The position numbers and the translations under genes were made by a program. A stretch of DNA of 64,000 bases from Streptomyces geranii (GTDB lineage: Bacteria; Actinomycetota; Actinomycetes; Streptomycetales; Streptomycetaceae), in the NCBI RefSeq assembly GCF_002954775.1, contig NZ_PJME01000037.1, positions 1-64,000 of the forward strand, in the 5' to 3' direction. A model generated the notes under the pieces. The model saw only the letters and a program-made list of their open reading frames with translations. It was not told where the DNA came from and searched no databases. Shown here in pieces: positions 32,426-40,086 of the stretch (its first letter is position 1; the number at the start of each line of letters is the position of its first letter).

Positions 32426-34546
32426 ATGACCGACAACGTCATCCCTCTCACCAAAACCGAGCCGACCGGCCCTGAGCCGGACGTGACACCGACGGTGCTG
32501 ACCGTGGTGCCCGACGCCCCGCCGGCGCCGCTGACGCCGTTGTGGGTGCGCTCCGGACGCGCCGTCAAAACCGCCGTCACGCACGAGAACACCCGCACCG
32601 TTGCCCGTGCGGTGGCCCGGCACAGTCTCTACACGTTCAACGGGGGCCGGATCGTGGCCCGCCGCACCTGGGACGGCAAGACCGGCGCCCGCTACGAACG
32701 CATGATCCGCACAGCCGAAGCAGCCGGAAACCTGGAAGCTGCCGAGGAGTGGGAGGAGCGTTTGCAGCGCTTCCGCCAGGCCCGCCACCACCGCCGCATG
32801 GACCTCTTGCACTCGCCGGTAGAGGCCGCCAAGGGCCTCGCGGTCGGGACCGGGGTGAGCATCGGGGTGCTGGTCGCCCTCGGGGTCGTCATGGCGATCA
32901 ACAACCACGACATCACCGACGTCATCACCCCACTGAAAGCAACCATCGAGTTCATCGCCCTACTCATCCGAATCGTCCAGGTCACGTGGGGTACCGCGCT
33001 GATCGTCGGCCCGTTGCTCGCCCTGTTCGCGCTGTGGGCGGTCGGCAGCAAGCAGCAAGCTGCACCGCAGTGGGCACTGCCCGCCAACGTCCGCAGCAGC
33101 GAGGGCGAACCGGTCACCCCGTCCATCGTCGTCAAGGCCCTGCGCGACCTCGGAGTACCCGCACTCCGCAACGCCATCAAGGACATGGGCGACGCCGGCG
33201 CCTCCATGCTCGGACCGATCCGCATCGCCGGATGCGGCGTCGAAGTCGACGTCACCCTTCCGTCCGGGGTCTCCACGATCGAGGTGCAGAACCGGCGCCG
33301 CAAGCTCGCCGAGAACCTGACCCGGCACGAGCACGAAGTGTTCATCACCATCCCCCAGGCGGCGCGCACGGTGCGGCTGTGGGTGGCCGACTCGGGTGCG
33401 TTGGACGAGCCGATCGGTCCGTCTCCGCTGGTCACGGACGAGACGATGACCGCCGACTACACCAAGGGCAAGGCGCCGTGGGGTCAGGACCTGCGTGGCG
33501 ATATGGCGGCACTGAGCGTGTATCAGCGCCACCTGCTGATCACCGGGTTGTCGAACCAGGGCAAGACCGTCGCCCTGCGCTCCCTCGCGCTGTGGCTCGC
33601 GTTGGACAAGTCGGTGCAGTTCTGGATCGGCGACCTCAAGGGCGTCGGTGACTGGAAGATGTTCTACGGCCTGGCCGACGTGCTGATCCAGGGCCCGACC
33701 GACGACCACGTCATCCAGGTGACCGAGATGGTCGAGAACGCGGTCGAGGAGATGAACCGCCGTATCCAGGCGCCGCCCGGAACGGTGTTCCCCGCCCTGA
33801 TCGTGATCGTGGACGAAGCACAGATGGCGTTCATGTGCCCGGTCGTCGACGACGAGCGCCGCCCCTACGGCGGCTCCAAGGCCACGTCCCGGTATTTCAT
33901 GGCGGTCCGCAAGATTCACAACCAGGGCCGCGCCGTGAACGTCCTGATGTGGCAGGGCACGCAGGACCCCACCGACCAGAACCTCCCCAAGCTCGTCCGG
34001 GAGGGTGCCCACACGCGGGCCTCGCTCGCGCTGGGCACGGAGTCTCAGGCGCGGATGGCGCTGGGGGACAAGGCAGTTGACGGCGGTGCGGCACCCAATC
34101 TGCTGCGTCCCGGTCTGGATCAGGGAACCCTGGTCCTCGCCTCGTCCGGCATCGCCATTCCCGCCGGGCAGGCGTCCATCACGGTCCGCACGCACTACAT
34201 CGACGACGACGCGGCCGAAGCCATCACCGACCGCGCCAAGGCCATGCGCGCCGGCATCACCACCCTGCGCGTCGTCGACACCGGCGAGGAGCGAGACGCG
34301 CTCGCCGACATCGCGTCCGTGCTCGGGGATGCCCCGCGTGTGCTCACGCAGGAGGTTCTCAAGCGGCTGACCGTGCTGGACGCGGACGCCTACGGCGCCT
34401 GGTCGTTCATCGACCTCAAGCGCGAGCTGGACGGCACCGGAGCCGAGCCCTACAAGTCGGACGGCCGCATGGTCGTCGGTGCCGAACGCGTCTCCCGCGC
34501 CCTCACCAACCGCGACAGCGACGGTTCCGCTTCCGCCGCCGAGTGA
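32426..34546 (+). CDS. FtsK/SpoIIIE-type DNA translocase for conjugation (TraB-like)
   Basis: 706 residues. Two membrane helices lie at about 136-158 and 175-206, then an FtsK-type motor domain with Walker A G-L-S-N-Q-G-K-T (374-381) and Walker B A-L-I-V-I-V-D-E-A-Q (D463, E464). In streptomycetes a single hexameric TraB pump moves double-stranded DNA between cells and suffices for conjugation. The C-terminal about 60 residues (after T-L-R-V-V-D-T) form a small helical, probably winged-helix domain, which in TraB recognises 8-bp clt repeats. ATG 32426 follows AGGAG. Just after the stop is a cluster of 8-bp repeats that could be that site. Confidence 0.9.
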   Translation: MTDNVIPLTKTEPTGPEPDVTPTVLTVVPDAPPAPLTPLWVRSGRAVKTAVTHENTRTVARAVARHSLYTFNGGRIVARRTWDGKTGARYERMIRTAEAAGNLEAAEEWEERLQRFRQARHHRRMDLLHSPVEAAKGLAVGTGVSIGVLVALGVVMAINNHDITDVITPLKATIEFIALLIRIVQVTWGTALIVGPLLALFALWAVGSKQQAAPQWALPANVRSSEGEPVTPSIVVKALRDLGVPALRNAIKDMGDAGASMLGPIRIAGCGVEVDVTLPSGVSTIEVQNRRRKLAENLTRHEHEVFITIPQAARTVRLWVADSGALDEPIGPSPLVTDETMTADYTKGKAPWGQDLRGDMAALSVYQRHLLITGLSNQGKTVALRSLALWLALDKSVQFWIGDLKGVGDWKMFYGLADVLIQGPTDDHVIQVTEMVENAVEEMNRRIQAPPGTVFPALIVIVDEAQMAFMCPVVDDERRPYGGSKATSRYFMAVRKIHNQGRAVNVLMWQGTQDPTDQNLPKLVREGAHTRASLALGTESQARMALGDKAVDGGAAPNLLRPGLDQGTLVLASSGIAIPAGQASITVRTHYIDDDAAEAITDRAKAMRAGITTLRVVDTGEERDALADIASVLGDAPRVLTQEVLKRLTVLDADAYGAWSFIDLKRELDGTGAEPYKSDGRMVVGAERVSRALTNRDSDGSASAAE

Positions 34547-34566
34547 CAGGGAGCCGACCCCCGGCG

Positions 34567-34735
34567 GGCCAGGGAGGAAGGGAGACCTCCCTGGCCCCCT
34601 CCCTGGCCCACCTCCCTGGGCCTGACCTGCACAAATGATCGCCAGGGAGTCAGGGAGGGGACGCAGGTCAGACCCCGAAAACCCCCTCCACAGCTCACCT
34701 GCCAGGGGGTGTCCCTGCCTCCCTGCCATACCGCC
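34567..34735. repeat. Repeat cluster downstream of tra, candidate clt transfer locus
   Basis: The octamer CCAGGGAG or its complement CTCCCTGG occurs five times in 81 bases: 34569, 34587, 34599, 34612 and 34642. The first two form an 11-bp hairpin (34567-34577 with 34586-34596). CTGACCTGC (34622-34630) and GCAGGTCAG (34663-34671) enclose the last copy, and further near-copies (CCAGGGGG, CTCCCTGCC) run to 34735. Known streptomycete clt loci carry 8-bp TraB-recognition repeats close to the traB gene. Confidence 0.65.
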
Positions 34736-34749
34736 GGAAGGGATTCCGC

Positions 34750-35214
34750 ATGTACCCCGAGACCACCGGCCCCGCGCCCGCCGAACGGGCCGTGACCATC
34801 CACCAACCGACCCCGATACAACCCGTCATCGCCGTACCCGCGCCCCTCGTTCCCGTCCAGCCGGGCACCGTCCCGGCGGTCGCATCTGTCGTGCTGCCGG
34901 ACGGGCGGGTCGTCACCGGCTACGCCATCGACCCCATGCGGCCCGAACCGGTCGCCACCCCGCCGGCCGTCTCCCGCACTGCGGTGAACGTCGCCCTCGG
35001 GGGCGTCGGATTCCTCGCCGTGTGCGGCGGACTGCTGCTCCTCACCACCTTCATCACCGCCCTCACCGCACTGATCACTCAGCTCATCACGCTCGCCGCT
35101 GTCATCTTCGGCGGCTGGATCGCCGTCCAGGTGTTCAGCGCGAGCGGCCACAAGGGCGGGACCACGGTCAACATCCGCAAGGCAGTCATCAAGCGCAACA
35201 AGTTCTACGGCTGA
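34750..35214 (+). CDS. DUF6251-type membrane protein
   Basis: 154 residues. The N-terminal half is Pro/Val-rich (Q-P-T-P-I-Q-P-V-I-A-V-P-A-P) followed by V-V-L-P-D-G-R-V-V-T-G-Y-A; one or two membrane helices span about 78-128 (V-A-L-G-G-V-G-F-L-A-V-C-G-G) and the end is basic (T-V-N-I-R-K-A-V-I-K-R). This matches the DUF6251 family known from streptomycete elements, function unknown. It may help transfer or plasmid spread, judged by its place after tra. Confidence 0.7.
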   Translation: MYPETTGPAPAERAVTIHQPTPIQPVIAVPAPLVPVQPGTVPAVASVVLPDGRVVTGYAIDPMRPEPVATPPAVSRTAVNVALGGVGFLAVCGGLLLLTTFITALTALITQLITLAAVIFGGWIAVQVFSASGHKGGTTVNIRKAVIKRNKFYG

Positions 35215-35221
35215 CCAACAG

Positions 35222-35569
35222 CTACGGGGAACCCAGTTCCTCATCAAGCACGTGCGGCCAGTTCCCGTGACCCAACTCCCCTGCCATGAGGAGATCGCGC
35301 CAGTCCGCCCGTGCGAGGCGGATCGCCGCACGGAACTGGTCGATGTCCCCGGCGGCAATGAACACGGCCGCAGCCAAGAGCCGCTCCGTGTCCTGTAGCG
35401 AGTTGGCGAGTTCGTCGGCCAGCACACGCAGGGCACCGGCCACTCCCCGCGCAACGTCGGCATCCGGAAAGTCCCGCCGAACTCTCGCGTGCAGACGAGC
35501 ACTGATCACGTCTTCGGCCACGCCATCCCCCTCGCTCACAGCCAGCAACAGACAGGGCAGCCCCCGCAT
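35222..35569 (-). CDS. Hypothetical protein on the opposite strand of the element's operon
   Basis: 115 residues from ATG 35569. The protein is balanced and helical, with V-I-S-A-R-L-H-A-R-V-R-R-D-F-P and W-R-D-L-L-M-A-G-E-L-G-H-G-N-W-P, and its codon pattern is normal for the organism, while the opposite-strand frame there is a Ser/Arg/Ala shadow. No known domain. It converges with the DUF6251 gene (stops 7 bases apart) and is divergent from the prim-pol gene, so it may be a small regulator of replication. Whether it is expressed is uncertain. Confidence 0.55.
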   Translation of the reverse strand: MRGLPCLLLAVSEGDGVAEDVISARLHARVRRDFPDADVARGVAGALRVLADELANSLQDTERLLAAAVFIAAGDIDQFRAAIRLARADWRDLLMAGELGHGNWPHVLDEELGSP

Positions 35570-35633
35570 CTCGCCAAAGAACCGGGGCCGCCCTGATCCA
35601 CCTGCCCTCAACAGACCTGTGGAGGCATCCAGC

Positions 35634-36500
35634 ATGACCCAACCCACCGACATTCGGCGAGCCCCCGAACACCTGCACACCGCGCTCAGCCTGGCGACGG
35701 CCGGTGTACCACCGCTGCCCCTGCGGGCGGGAAAGGTCCCGTTCGGCAACTGCCGCACCTGCGCGAACAACGCGTGCGGCGGCCGACCGAACATGAAAAC
35801 CCCCGGCCCCTGCCACTGCCCGGCGCCCTGCCACGCATGGGCCGCCGCCACCACCGACACGACCGTCCTCAACTCGCCTGCATGGGCGAGGGCGTGGCGG
35901 GAAGCGGCGGCGGTCGCCTACCACCCCGGCGGCGCCGGCCTCACCGTCGTCGACCTCGACAACGCGGAAGCCATCGCGTGGGCCCGCACAGCGCTGCCCT
36001 CGACCTGCATCGTGCCGACAACCCGGGGTGAGCACTGGATCTACCAGGGCGTCATGCCGTCCGCCAACGCGGTCCGGCCCGGCGTCGACATCAAGTCCCT
36101 TATGGGATACGCCCGTTGGCGCGGATGGGGCAGCGGCGCCATGGCCGCCCTCCCGGGCGCTGTGCGTGCTCTGGCACTGACGGACCCCTCTCCCGCCCGT
36201 AGGGCGCCACAGACCCTCTCAGCGCCCTTGGGAGGCCAAGGCGGACAGTGCCGCCACCGCTCGCCCGTGTTCCTGGACCGTGGGATCGCCATGGCGGAGC
36301 AGCACATCACCGGCGCCCGTGAGGCGGTGCACGCCACCGTCTACCGGACGTTCCTTGCGGTGCTGTTCACGCACGGCCGGTGCGGCTGCCTCACCGACAC
36401 GCACGTCGCCCGGCTGTTCACCGCCGCGCAGGCCAAGGGCGAATCGCCCCGGCACTGCACCGACGCGTGGACCAACGCCCTCACCACGTTGGGACTGTGA
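35634..36500 (+). CDS. Bifunctional DNA primase/polymerase (prim-pol), replication protein of the element
   Basis: 288 residues. A prim-pol fold is indicated by G-L-T-V-V-D-L-D-N-A-E-A (metal-binding D-x-D), by T-T-R-G-E-H-W-I-Y (usually T-x-x-G-x-H) and V-R-P-G-V-D-I-K. A Cys-rich insert near residues 37-66 (C-R-T-C...C-G-G...C-H-C...C-H) may bind zinc. Prim-pol proteins mark the Rep_PP class of AICE replication modules. Three bases separate it from the ATPase gene, so they form one unit. The start at ATG 35634 follows GGAGG. Confidence 0.85.
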   Translation: MTQPTDIRRAPEHLHTALSLATAGVPPLPLRAGKVPFGNCRTCANNACGGRPNMKTPGPCHCPAPCHAWAAATTDTTVLNSPAWARAWREAAAVAYHPGGAGLTVVDLDNAEAIAWARTALPSTCIVPTTRGEHWIYQGVMPSANAVRPGVDIKSLMGYARWRGWGSGAMAALPGAVRALALTDPSPARRAPQTLSAPLGGQGGQCRHRSPVFLDRGIAMAEQHITGAREAVHATVYRTFLAVLFTHGRCGCLTDTHVARLFTAAQAKGESPRHCTDAWTNALTTLGL

Positions 36501-36502
36501 CC

Positions 36503-37975
36503 ATGGCCGACGACGACAAGAACCCCGCCCGCCAAATCATCACCGACTACGCGCAATCCCACTTCCGCTACTTCCGCACCCCGGACGGAACCGTGTACGC
36601 GCAGAAGAACGGCCAGCCCGTCGCCCGCCCCATCCGCTCCCAGGGCACCACCGGCAGCCACCGCCAGGAACTCATGGTCGGCCTCTACCGCGACGGACGC
36701 GGCGCCTTCAACGGCAGCGCGCTCAAAGAGGCACTGGACCTGATCGAAGCACTCGCCCTGACCGAGACCGTGCAGCCCGTGCACATCCGCGTCGCCCCGG
36801 GGTTCGACGGGGCGACCTGGCTGGACCTGGGACGCGATGACGGTCAGTCCGTGCGTATCCACCCCACAGGCTGGGACATCCTCACGCCCGACCCGCAGGA
36901 AGTGTGCTGGCGCCGTACCCAGCTCACCGGGGAACTTCCGCTGCCCGTCAAGGACACCGACGGCAAGGGCATCGATCTCCTGATGCGGCTGTGCAACTTC
37001 GCCAACTCGGAGACTGAGTGCCTGGCCATCGCGTGGCTGATCGGCTGTCTCGGACCGTCCGTCCCCGTCCCCGCCCCGTTCCTCACCGGCCCGCAGGGCG
37101 CGGGCAAATCGACCGGCGGGCGGATGCTCGTTCGGATCATCGAGGGCATGAGCGGGGACCTGCGCCGGGCCCCGAAAGACGAGGAGAACCTGATCGCGGC
37201 CGTGGCGGCCGGATGGGTTACGGCCCTCGACAACCTCTCCCACATGACCCCCGATCTGTCCGACGCGATGTGCTGCATCGTCACCGGAGCCGAGAGCGTC
37301 AAGCGGGCCCTGTTCACCGACGGGGACGTGTTCCGCGTCGGCTACCGCCGCCCCCTGCTCCTGACCGGCATCGACGTCGGAGTCATCCGGCCCGATCTCG
37401 CCGAACGGCTTCTACCCCTGCGCCTGGAGCGACCCAGCATCCGGCGTACCGAAGCGGATCTGTGGATCGACTACGCGGAAGCTCTGCCCGTCGTGCTCGG
37501 CTCGCTCCTCGACCTTACGGTCAAGGTGCGTGCGGTGGCGGCGGAGACCCCGACCGACCTGCGGATGGCGGACTTCGCGCACCTGTGCGCGCAGCTCGAT
37601 GCGGCAACCGGTCTCGGAGCGCTGCCCGCCTACCGGGCCAGCCTCGATGACCTCAACGACGACGTCATCGAGGGCGACCTGTTGGCGCAGACTGTCATTG
37701 AGCACGCGGCGGCCATGGAGGCGGGCGCGGAAGAGCGGATGACGTCCACGCAGTGGCTGCACTGCCTCAGCCGCGTCTACGCCGGCGACGAACTGCGCGC
37801 TCTGCCCAAGGGGTGGCCGACCACGGGCAAAGTCCTCTCCGACCGTCTCAAGCGGCTTCAGCCCACCCTCGCCGCCCGGGGCGTGATCATCGACTCCGGC
37901 CGCACCAAAGAGGGCCGCTACATCGAGATCACCCGGCTCGCCCCGCCCTCGCACGAGCAGGAACGGGCGTTCTGA
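36503..37975 (+). CDS. ATPase/helicase-like replication protein
   Basis: 490 residues. Walker A T-G-P-Q-G-A-G-K-S-T (195-204), then V-T-A-L-D-N-L-S at the Walker B position and L-L-L-T-G-I-D-V-G-V as a sensor-like strand, in the style of phage/plasmid primase-associated superfamily 3-like helicases. The N-terminal about 150 residues form a separate domain and the C-terminus ends in a winged-helix-like unit. With the prim-pol gene it probably initiates replication of the excised circle at the iteron array that follows. In some elements the two are fused; here they are split. Confidence 0.82.
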   Translation: MADDDKNPARQIITDYAQSHFRYFRTPDGTVYAQKNGQPVARPIRSQGTTGSHRQELMVGLYRDGRGAFNGSALKEALDLIEALALTETVQPVHIRVAPGFDGATWLDLGRDDGQSVRIHPTGWDILTPDPQEVCWRRTQLTGELPLPVKDTDGKGIDLLMRLCNFANSETECLAIAWLIGCLGPSVPVPAPFLTGPQGAGKSTGGRMLVRIIEGMSGDLRRAPKDEENLIAAVAAGWVTALDNLSHMTPDLSDAMCCIVTGAESVKRALFTDGDVFRVGYRRPLLLTGIDVGVIRPDLAERLLPLRLERPSIRRTEADLWIDYAEALPVVLGSLLDLTVKVRAVAAETPTDLRMADFAHLCAQLDAATGLGALPAYRASLDDLNDDVIEGDLLAQTVIEHAAAMEAGAEERMTSTQWLHCLSRVYAGDELRALPKGWPTTGKVLSDRLKRLQPTLAARGVIIDSGRTKEGRYIEITRLAPPSHEQERAF

Positions 37976-37997
37976 CCGGCGCCACCCACCACGCACA

Positions 37998-38038
37998 AGC
38001 AAGAGGAGCACCCCCCAGCGAGGCGTGCTCCTCTTGCT
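37998..38038 (+). terminator. Terminator of the replication genes
   Basis: AGCAAGAGGAGCAC (37998-38011) and GTGCTCCTCTTGCT (38025-38038) pair perfectly over 14 bp around a 13-base loop, 22 bases after the ATPase stop. A T-run occurs further down at 38131-38137. Confidence 0.75.
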
Positions 38039-38154
38039 GTTCGCCGCCGCGCGGCGCCCCGAGGACGTGCCGCGAAGCGGCCCCTTCTTCGCTCCCTGAG
38101 ATGCACCCACACCACCACAGACAGCCCCTCTTTTTTTCCTAAGTAGGGGAAGGC

Positions 38155-38363
38155 TGCGTCACCTGCGTCACCCGACCCCACAAAACGGTGGGTGACCTGC
38201 GCAGACAGGGGTGACGCAGACGGCATGTCTCTGCGTCATCGTGCGTCACCTGCGTCATCGGTGACGGACAGCCTGCGTCACCGATGACGCACGCCCAACT
38301 CTCTGCGTCACCCCAAAACCGCAGGTCAGGGCCACGCGTGACGCAGATGACGCGGGTGACGCA
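38155..38363. repeat. Iteron array TGCGTCA, probable replication origin
   Basis: Eleven perfect TGCGTCA heptamers in 209 bases: forward at 38155, 38164, 38232, 38242, 38251, 38274, 38304 and reverse (TGACGCA) at 38212, 38285, 38339, 38357, plus a one-mismatch copy at 38348. Neighbouring copies are often 9-10 bases apart. In the middle, TGCGTCATCGGTGACG (38251-38266) and its exact complement (38276-38291) make a perfect 16-bp cruciform-type palindrome with a 9-base loop. Confidence 0.85.
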
Positions 38364-38431
38364 GAAATTCCCACCTCGGACACACACGACGCCCCCCCCA
38401 GCACGCTCGGCCCGCGCACGGAGGACACGCC

Positions 38432-38674
38432 ATGAGCAGCGCACGTGAACATCCGGACCCGCGCGCCACCCTCCGAGGTGGCCTCCCGGACCAGTACCTC
38501 ACCCCCGACGACATCGCCACGCTGCTAAAGGTGCCCAAAGAGACCGTCTACCAGTGGCGCAAGAAGCACACCGGCCCGCCCAGCTTCCGCATCGGCAAAC
38601 ACGTCCGTTACGACCCCGCCGTCGTCCACGCCTACATCGCCCAAAGCATGGCCGACGACCGGACCGCCGCCTGA
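38432..38674 (+). CDS. xis: Excisionase (HTH_17/MerR-like)
   Basis: 80 residues with the typical excisionase helix-turn-helix: Y-L-T-P-D-D-I-A-T-L-L-K-V-P-K-E-T-V-Y-Q-W then the wing P-P-S-F-R-I-G-K-H-V-R-Y. It directs the integrase toward excision by bending attL/attR arms. ATG follows GGAGG. It precedes int by 87 bases with a strong hairpin between. The iteron array directly upstream may tie its expression to replication. Confidence 0.88.
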   Translation: MSSAREHPDPRATLRGGLPDQYLTPDDIATLLKVPKETVYQWRKKHTGPPSFRIGKHVRYDPAVVHAYIAQSMADDRTAA

Positions 38675-38706
38675 CCCCCAGGCGCACCGCACAGCTCAAC
38701 ACCCCA

Positions 38707-38731
38707 GGGAGGGCCACCCCGTGGCCCTCCC
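38707..38731. terminator. 11-bp hairpin between xis and int
   Basis: GGGAGGGCCAC (38707-38717) - CCC - GTGGCCCTCCC (38721-38731), a perfect stem. It may lower int relative to xis by partial termination. Confidence 0.6.
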
Positions 38732-38761
38732 TTCCCCATGCCCAGAAGGGACCGCCGCCGC

Positions 38762-39988
38762 ATGGCTGGCCACATCCAAGACCGCTGGTACAAGACCGAA
38801 ACCGACACCAACGGCAAGACCCACCGCGTCAAAAGCGACCGTTACGGCATCGGACTCCGCTACCGCGCCCGGTACATCGGCCCGGACGGCACCGAGAGGT
38901 CCAAGAGCTTCCCCGACCGTCAGAAGCGGCTCGCCGAGCAGTGGCTGACGGGCATCGAAGCCGATATGAACTGCGGCCACTACATCGACCCGAAAGCCGC
39001 CCGGATCACCTTCAAGACCTATGCCGAGAAGTGGCTCAAGACCCACAGCGCGGACGTGTCGAGTCAGATCGTGACCGAACAGAGGCTGCGCCTTCATGCG
39101 CTCCCGGTACTCGGTTCCCGCCCCCTGGACTCGTTCCGCCCCGAACACATCCGCGAACTCGTGAGCGTCCTGGAGAGGGACCCTGCCGTTAGTGGCTCCT
39201 ACGCGCGGAACATCTACGGCGACGTACGAGCAGTGCTCAGTGCGGCAGTCGACGACGGCCTGTTGCCCCGGAACCCGTGCGGCGCGAGGTCCGTCCGCCC
39301 GCCAGCAGTCGAGAAGCGGCGCGTCGAACCGTGGCTGGCCTCACAGGTGCACGCGGTCCGCGCGGCGCTCCCCGAGCGCTACCAGGCTGTGGTGAACCTT
39401 GGAGCGGGATGCGGGCTGCGTCAGGGGGAGATCGTCGGGCTCGCTGAGGACGCGCTCGACTTCGACGGCGCCACGCTGCACGTGGTCCGGCAAGTGAAGC
39501 TCATCCGGGGAAAGGCCGTGTTCGCCCCGCCGAAGTGCAACAAGGAGCGGGACGTGCCCTTGCCGCCCTCAGTTGCCGAAGCCATACGGGCCCACATGGA
39601 CGCGCACAAGCCCGTTGAGATCACCCTTCCGTGGCGGAAGCCTGACGGCCCCATGGTGTCGGCTCGTCTCCTGTTCACGAACACAGCGAACGGGATCGTC
39701 TGGCGGAGCAACTTCAACGTGCAGGAGTGGAAGCGCGCGCTCGCTGCTGCGGGCCTGATCTCCGAAGCCGAGAAGGGCAGCAAGTACGTGTCCGCACGCG
39801 AGCACGGCATGCACGCGCTGAGGCACTTCTACGCGTCCGCGCTGTTGGACGCAGGGGAGAACATCAAGGCCGTCAGTCAGTACCTTGGGCACTCCGACCC
39901 GGGACTCACCTTGCGCGTGTACGCACATCTCATGCCCGACAGCCGTGAACGGACACAGCGAGCAGTCGACGCAGTTTTCGCTCCGTAG
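38762..39988 (+). CDS. int: Tyrosine site-specific recombinase (integrase)
   Basis: 408 residues. The N-terminal arm-binding domain (1-80) is followed by the core-binding SAM-like domain (about 82-180) and the catalytic domain. Catalytic residues are R220 (G-C-G-L-R-Q-G-E), a Lys in the beta hairpin near 258-261, H351-x-x-R354 (H-G-M-H-A-L-R-H-F), H377 (L-G-H-S-D) and the nucleophile Y387 (L-R-V-Y-A-H-L). It should recombine the 23-bp core shared by attL and attR. ATG 38762 follows AGAAGGGA. Unusually, a cargo gene lies between int and the right end. Confidence 0.93.
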   Translation: MAGHIQDRWYKTETDTNGKTHRVKSDRYGIGLRYRARYIGPDGTERSKSFPDRQKRLAEQWLTGIEADMNCGHYIDPKAARITFKTYAEKWLKTHSADVSSQIVTEQRLRLHALPVLGSRPLDSFRPEHIRELVSVLERDPAVSGSYARNIYGDVRAVLSAAVDDGLLPRNPCGARSVRPPAVEKRRVEPWLASQVHAVRAALPERYQAVVNLGAGCGLRQGEIVGLAEDALDFDGATLHVVRQVKLIRGKAVFAPPKCNKERDVPLPPSVAEAIRAHMDAHKPVEITLPWRKPDGPMVSARLLFTNTANGIVWRSNFNVQEWKRALAAAGLISEAEKGSKYVSAREHGMHALRHFYASALLDAGENIKAVSQYLGHSDPGLTLRVYAHLMPDSRERTQRAVDAVFAP

Positions 39989-40003
39989 AACCCTTCGTTC
40001 CAC

Positions 40004-40041
40004 CAACCTGTGGCAGGACGTCTCAGTTCTGCCACAGGTTG
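40004..40041 (+). terminator. Terminator after int
   Basis: CAACCTGTGGCAG (40004-40016) and CTGCCACAGGTTG (40029-40041) form a perfect 13-bp stem with a 12-base loop, 15 bases after the integrase stop. Confidence 0.8.
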
Positions 40042-40086
40042 CCCAATTCAAGACTGCGACGAAGCACCGCAGGTTATGACGAGACC

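Larger units (their letters stand above)
37976..38431. other. Gene-free region between rep and xis
   Basis: 456 bases without a supported gene. It holds the rep terminator, a GC-rich hairpin near 38042-38053, a T-run (38131-38137) and the dense TGCGTCA array, ending 68 bases before the excisionase start. This is the most probable replication origin of the element and/or the control region of xis-int. Confidence 0.65.

Noticed and set aside
35286..35633. N-terminal extension of the prim-pol protein
   Set aside because: The extension is Ser/Arg/Ala shadow of the reverse-strand gene; ATG 35634 follows a good ribosome site and begins a normal domain.
38155..38363. CRISPR array
   Set aside because: Repeats are 7 bp, in both orientations and irregularly spaced, with no spacers of constant length and no cas genes.
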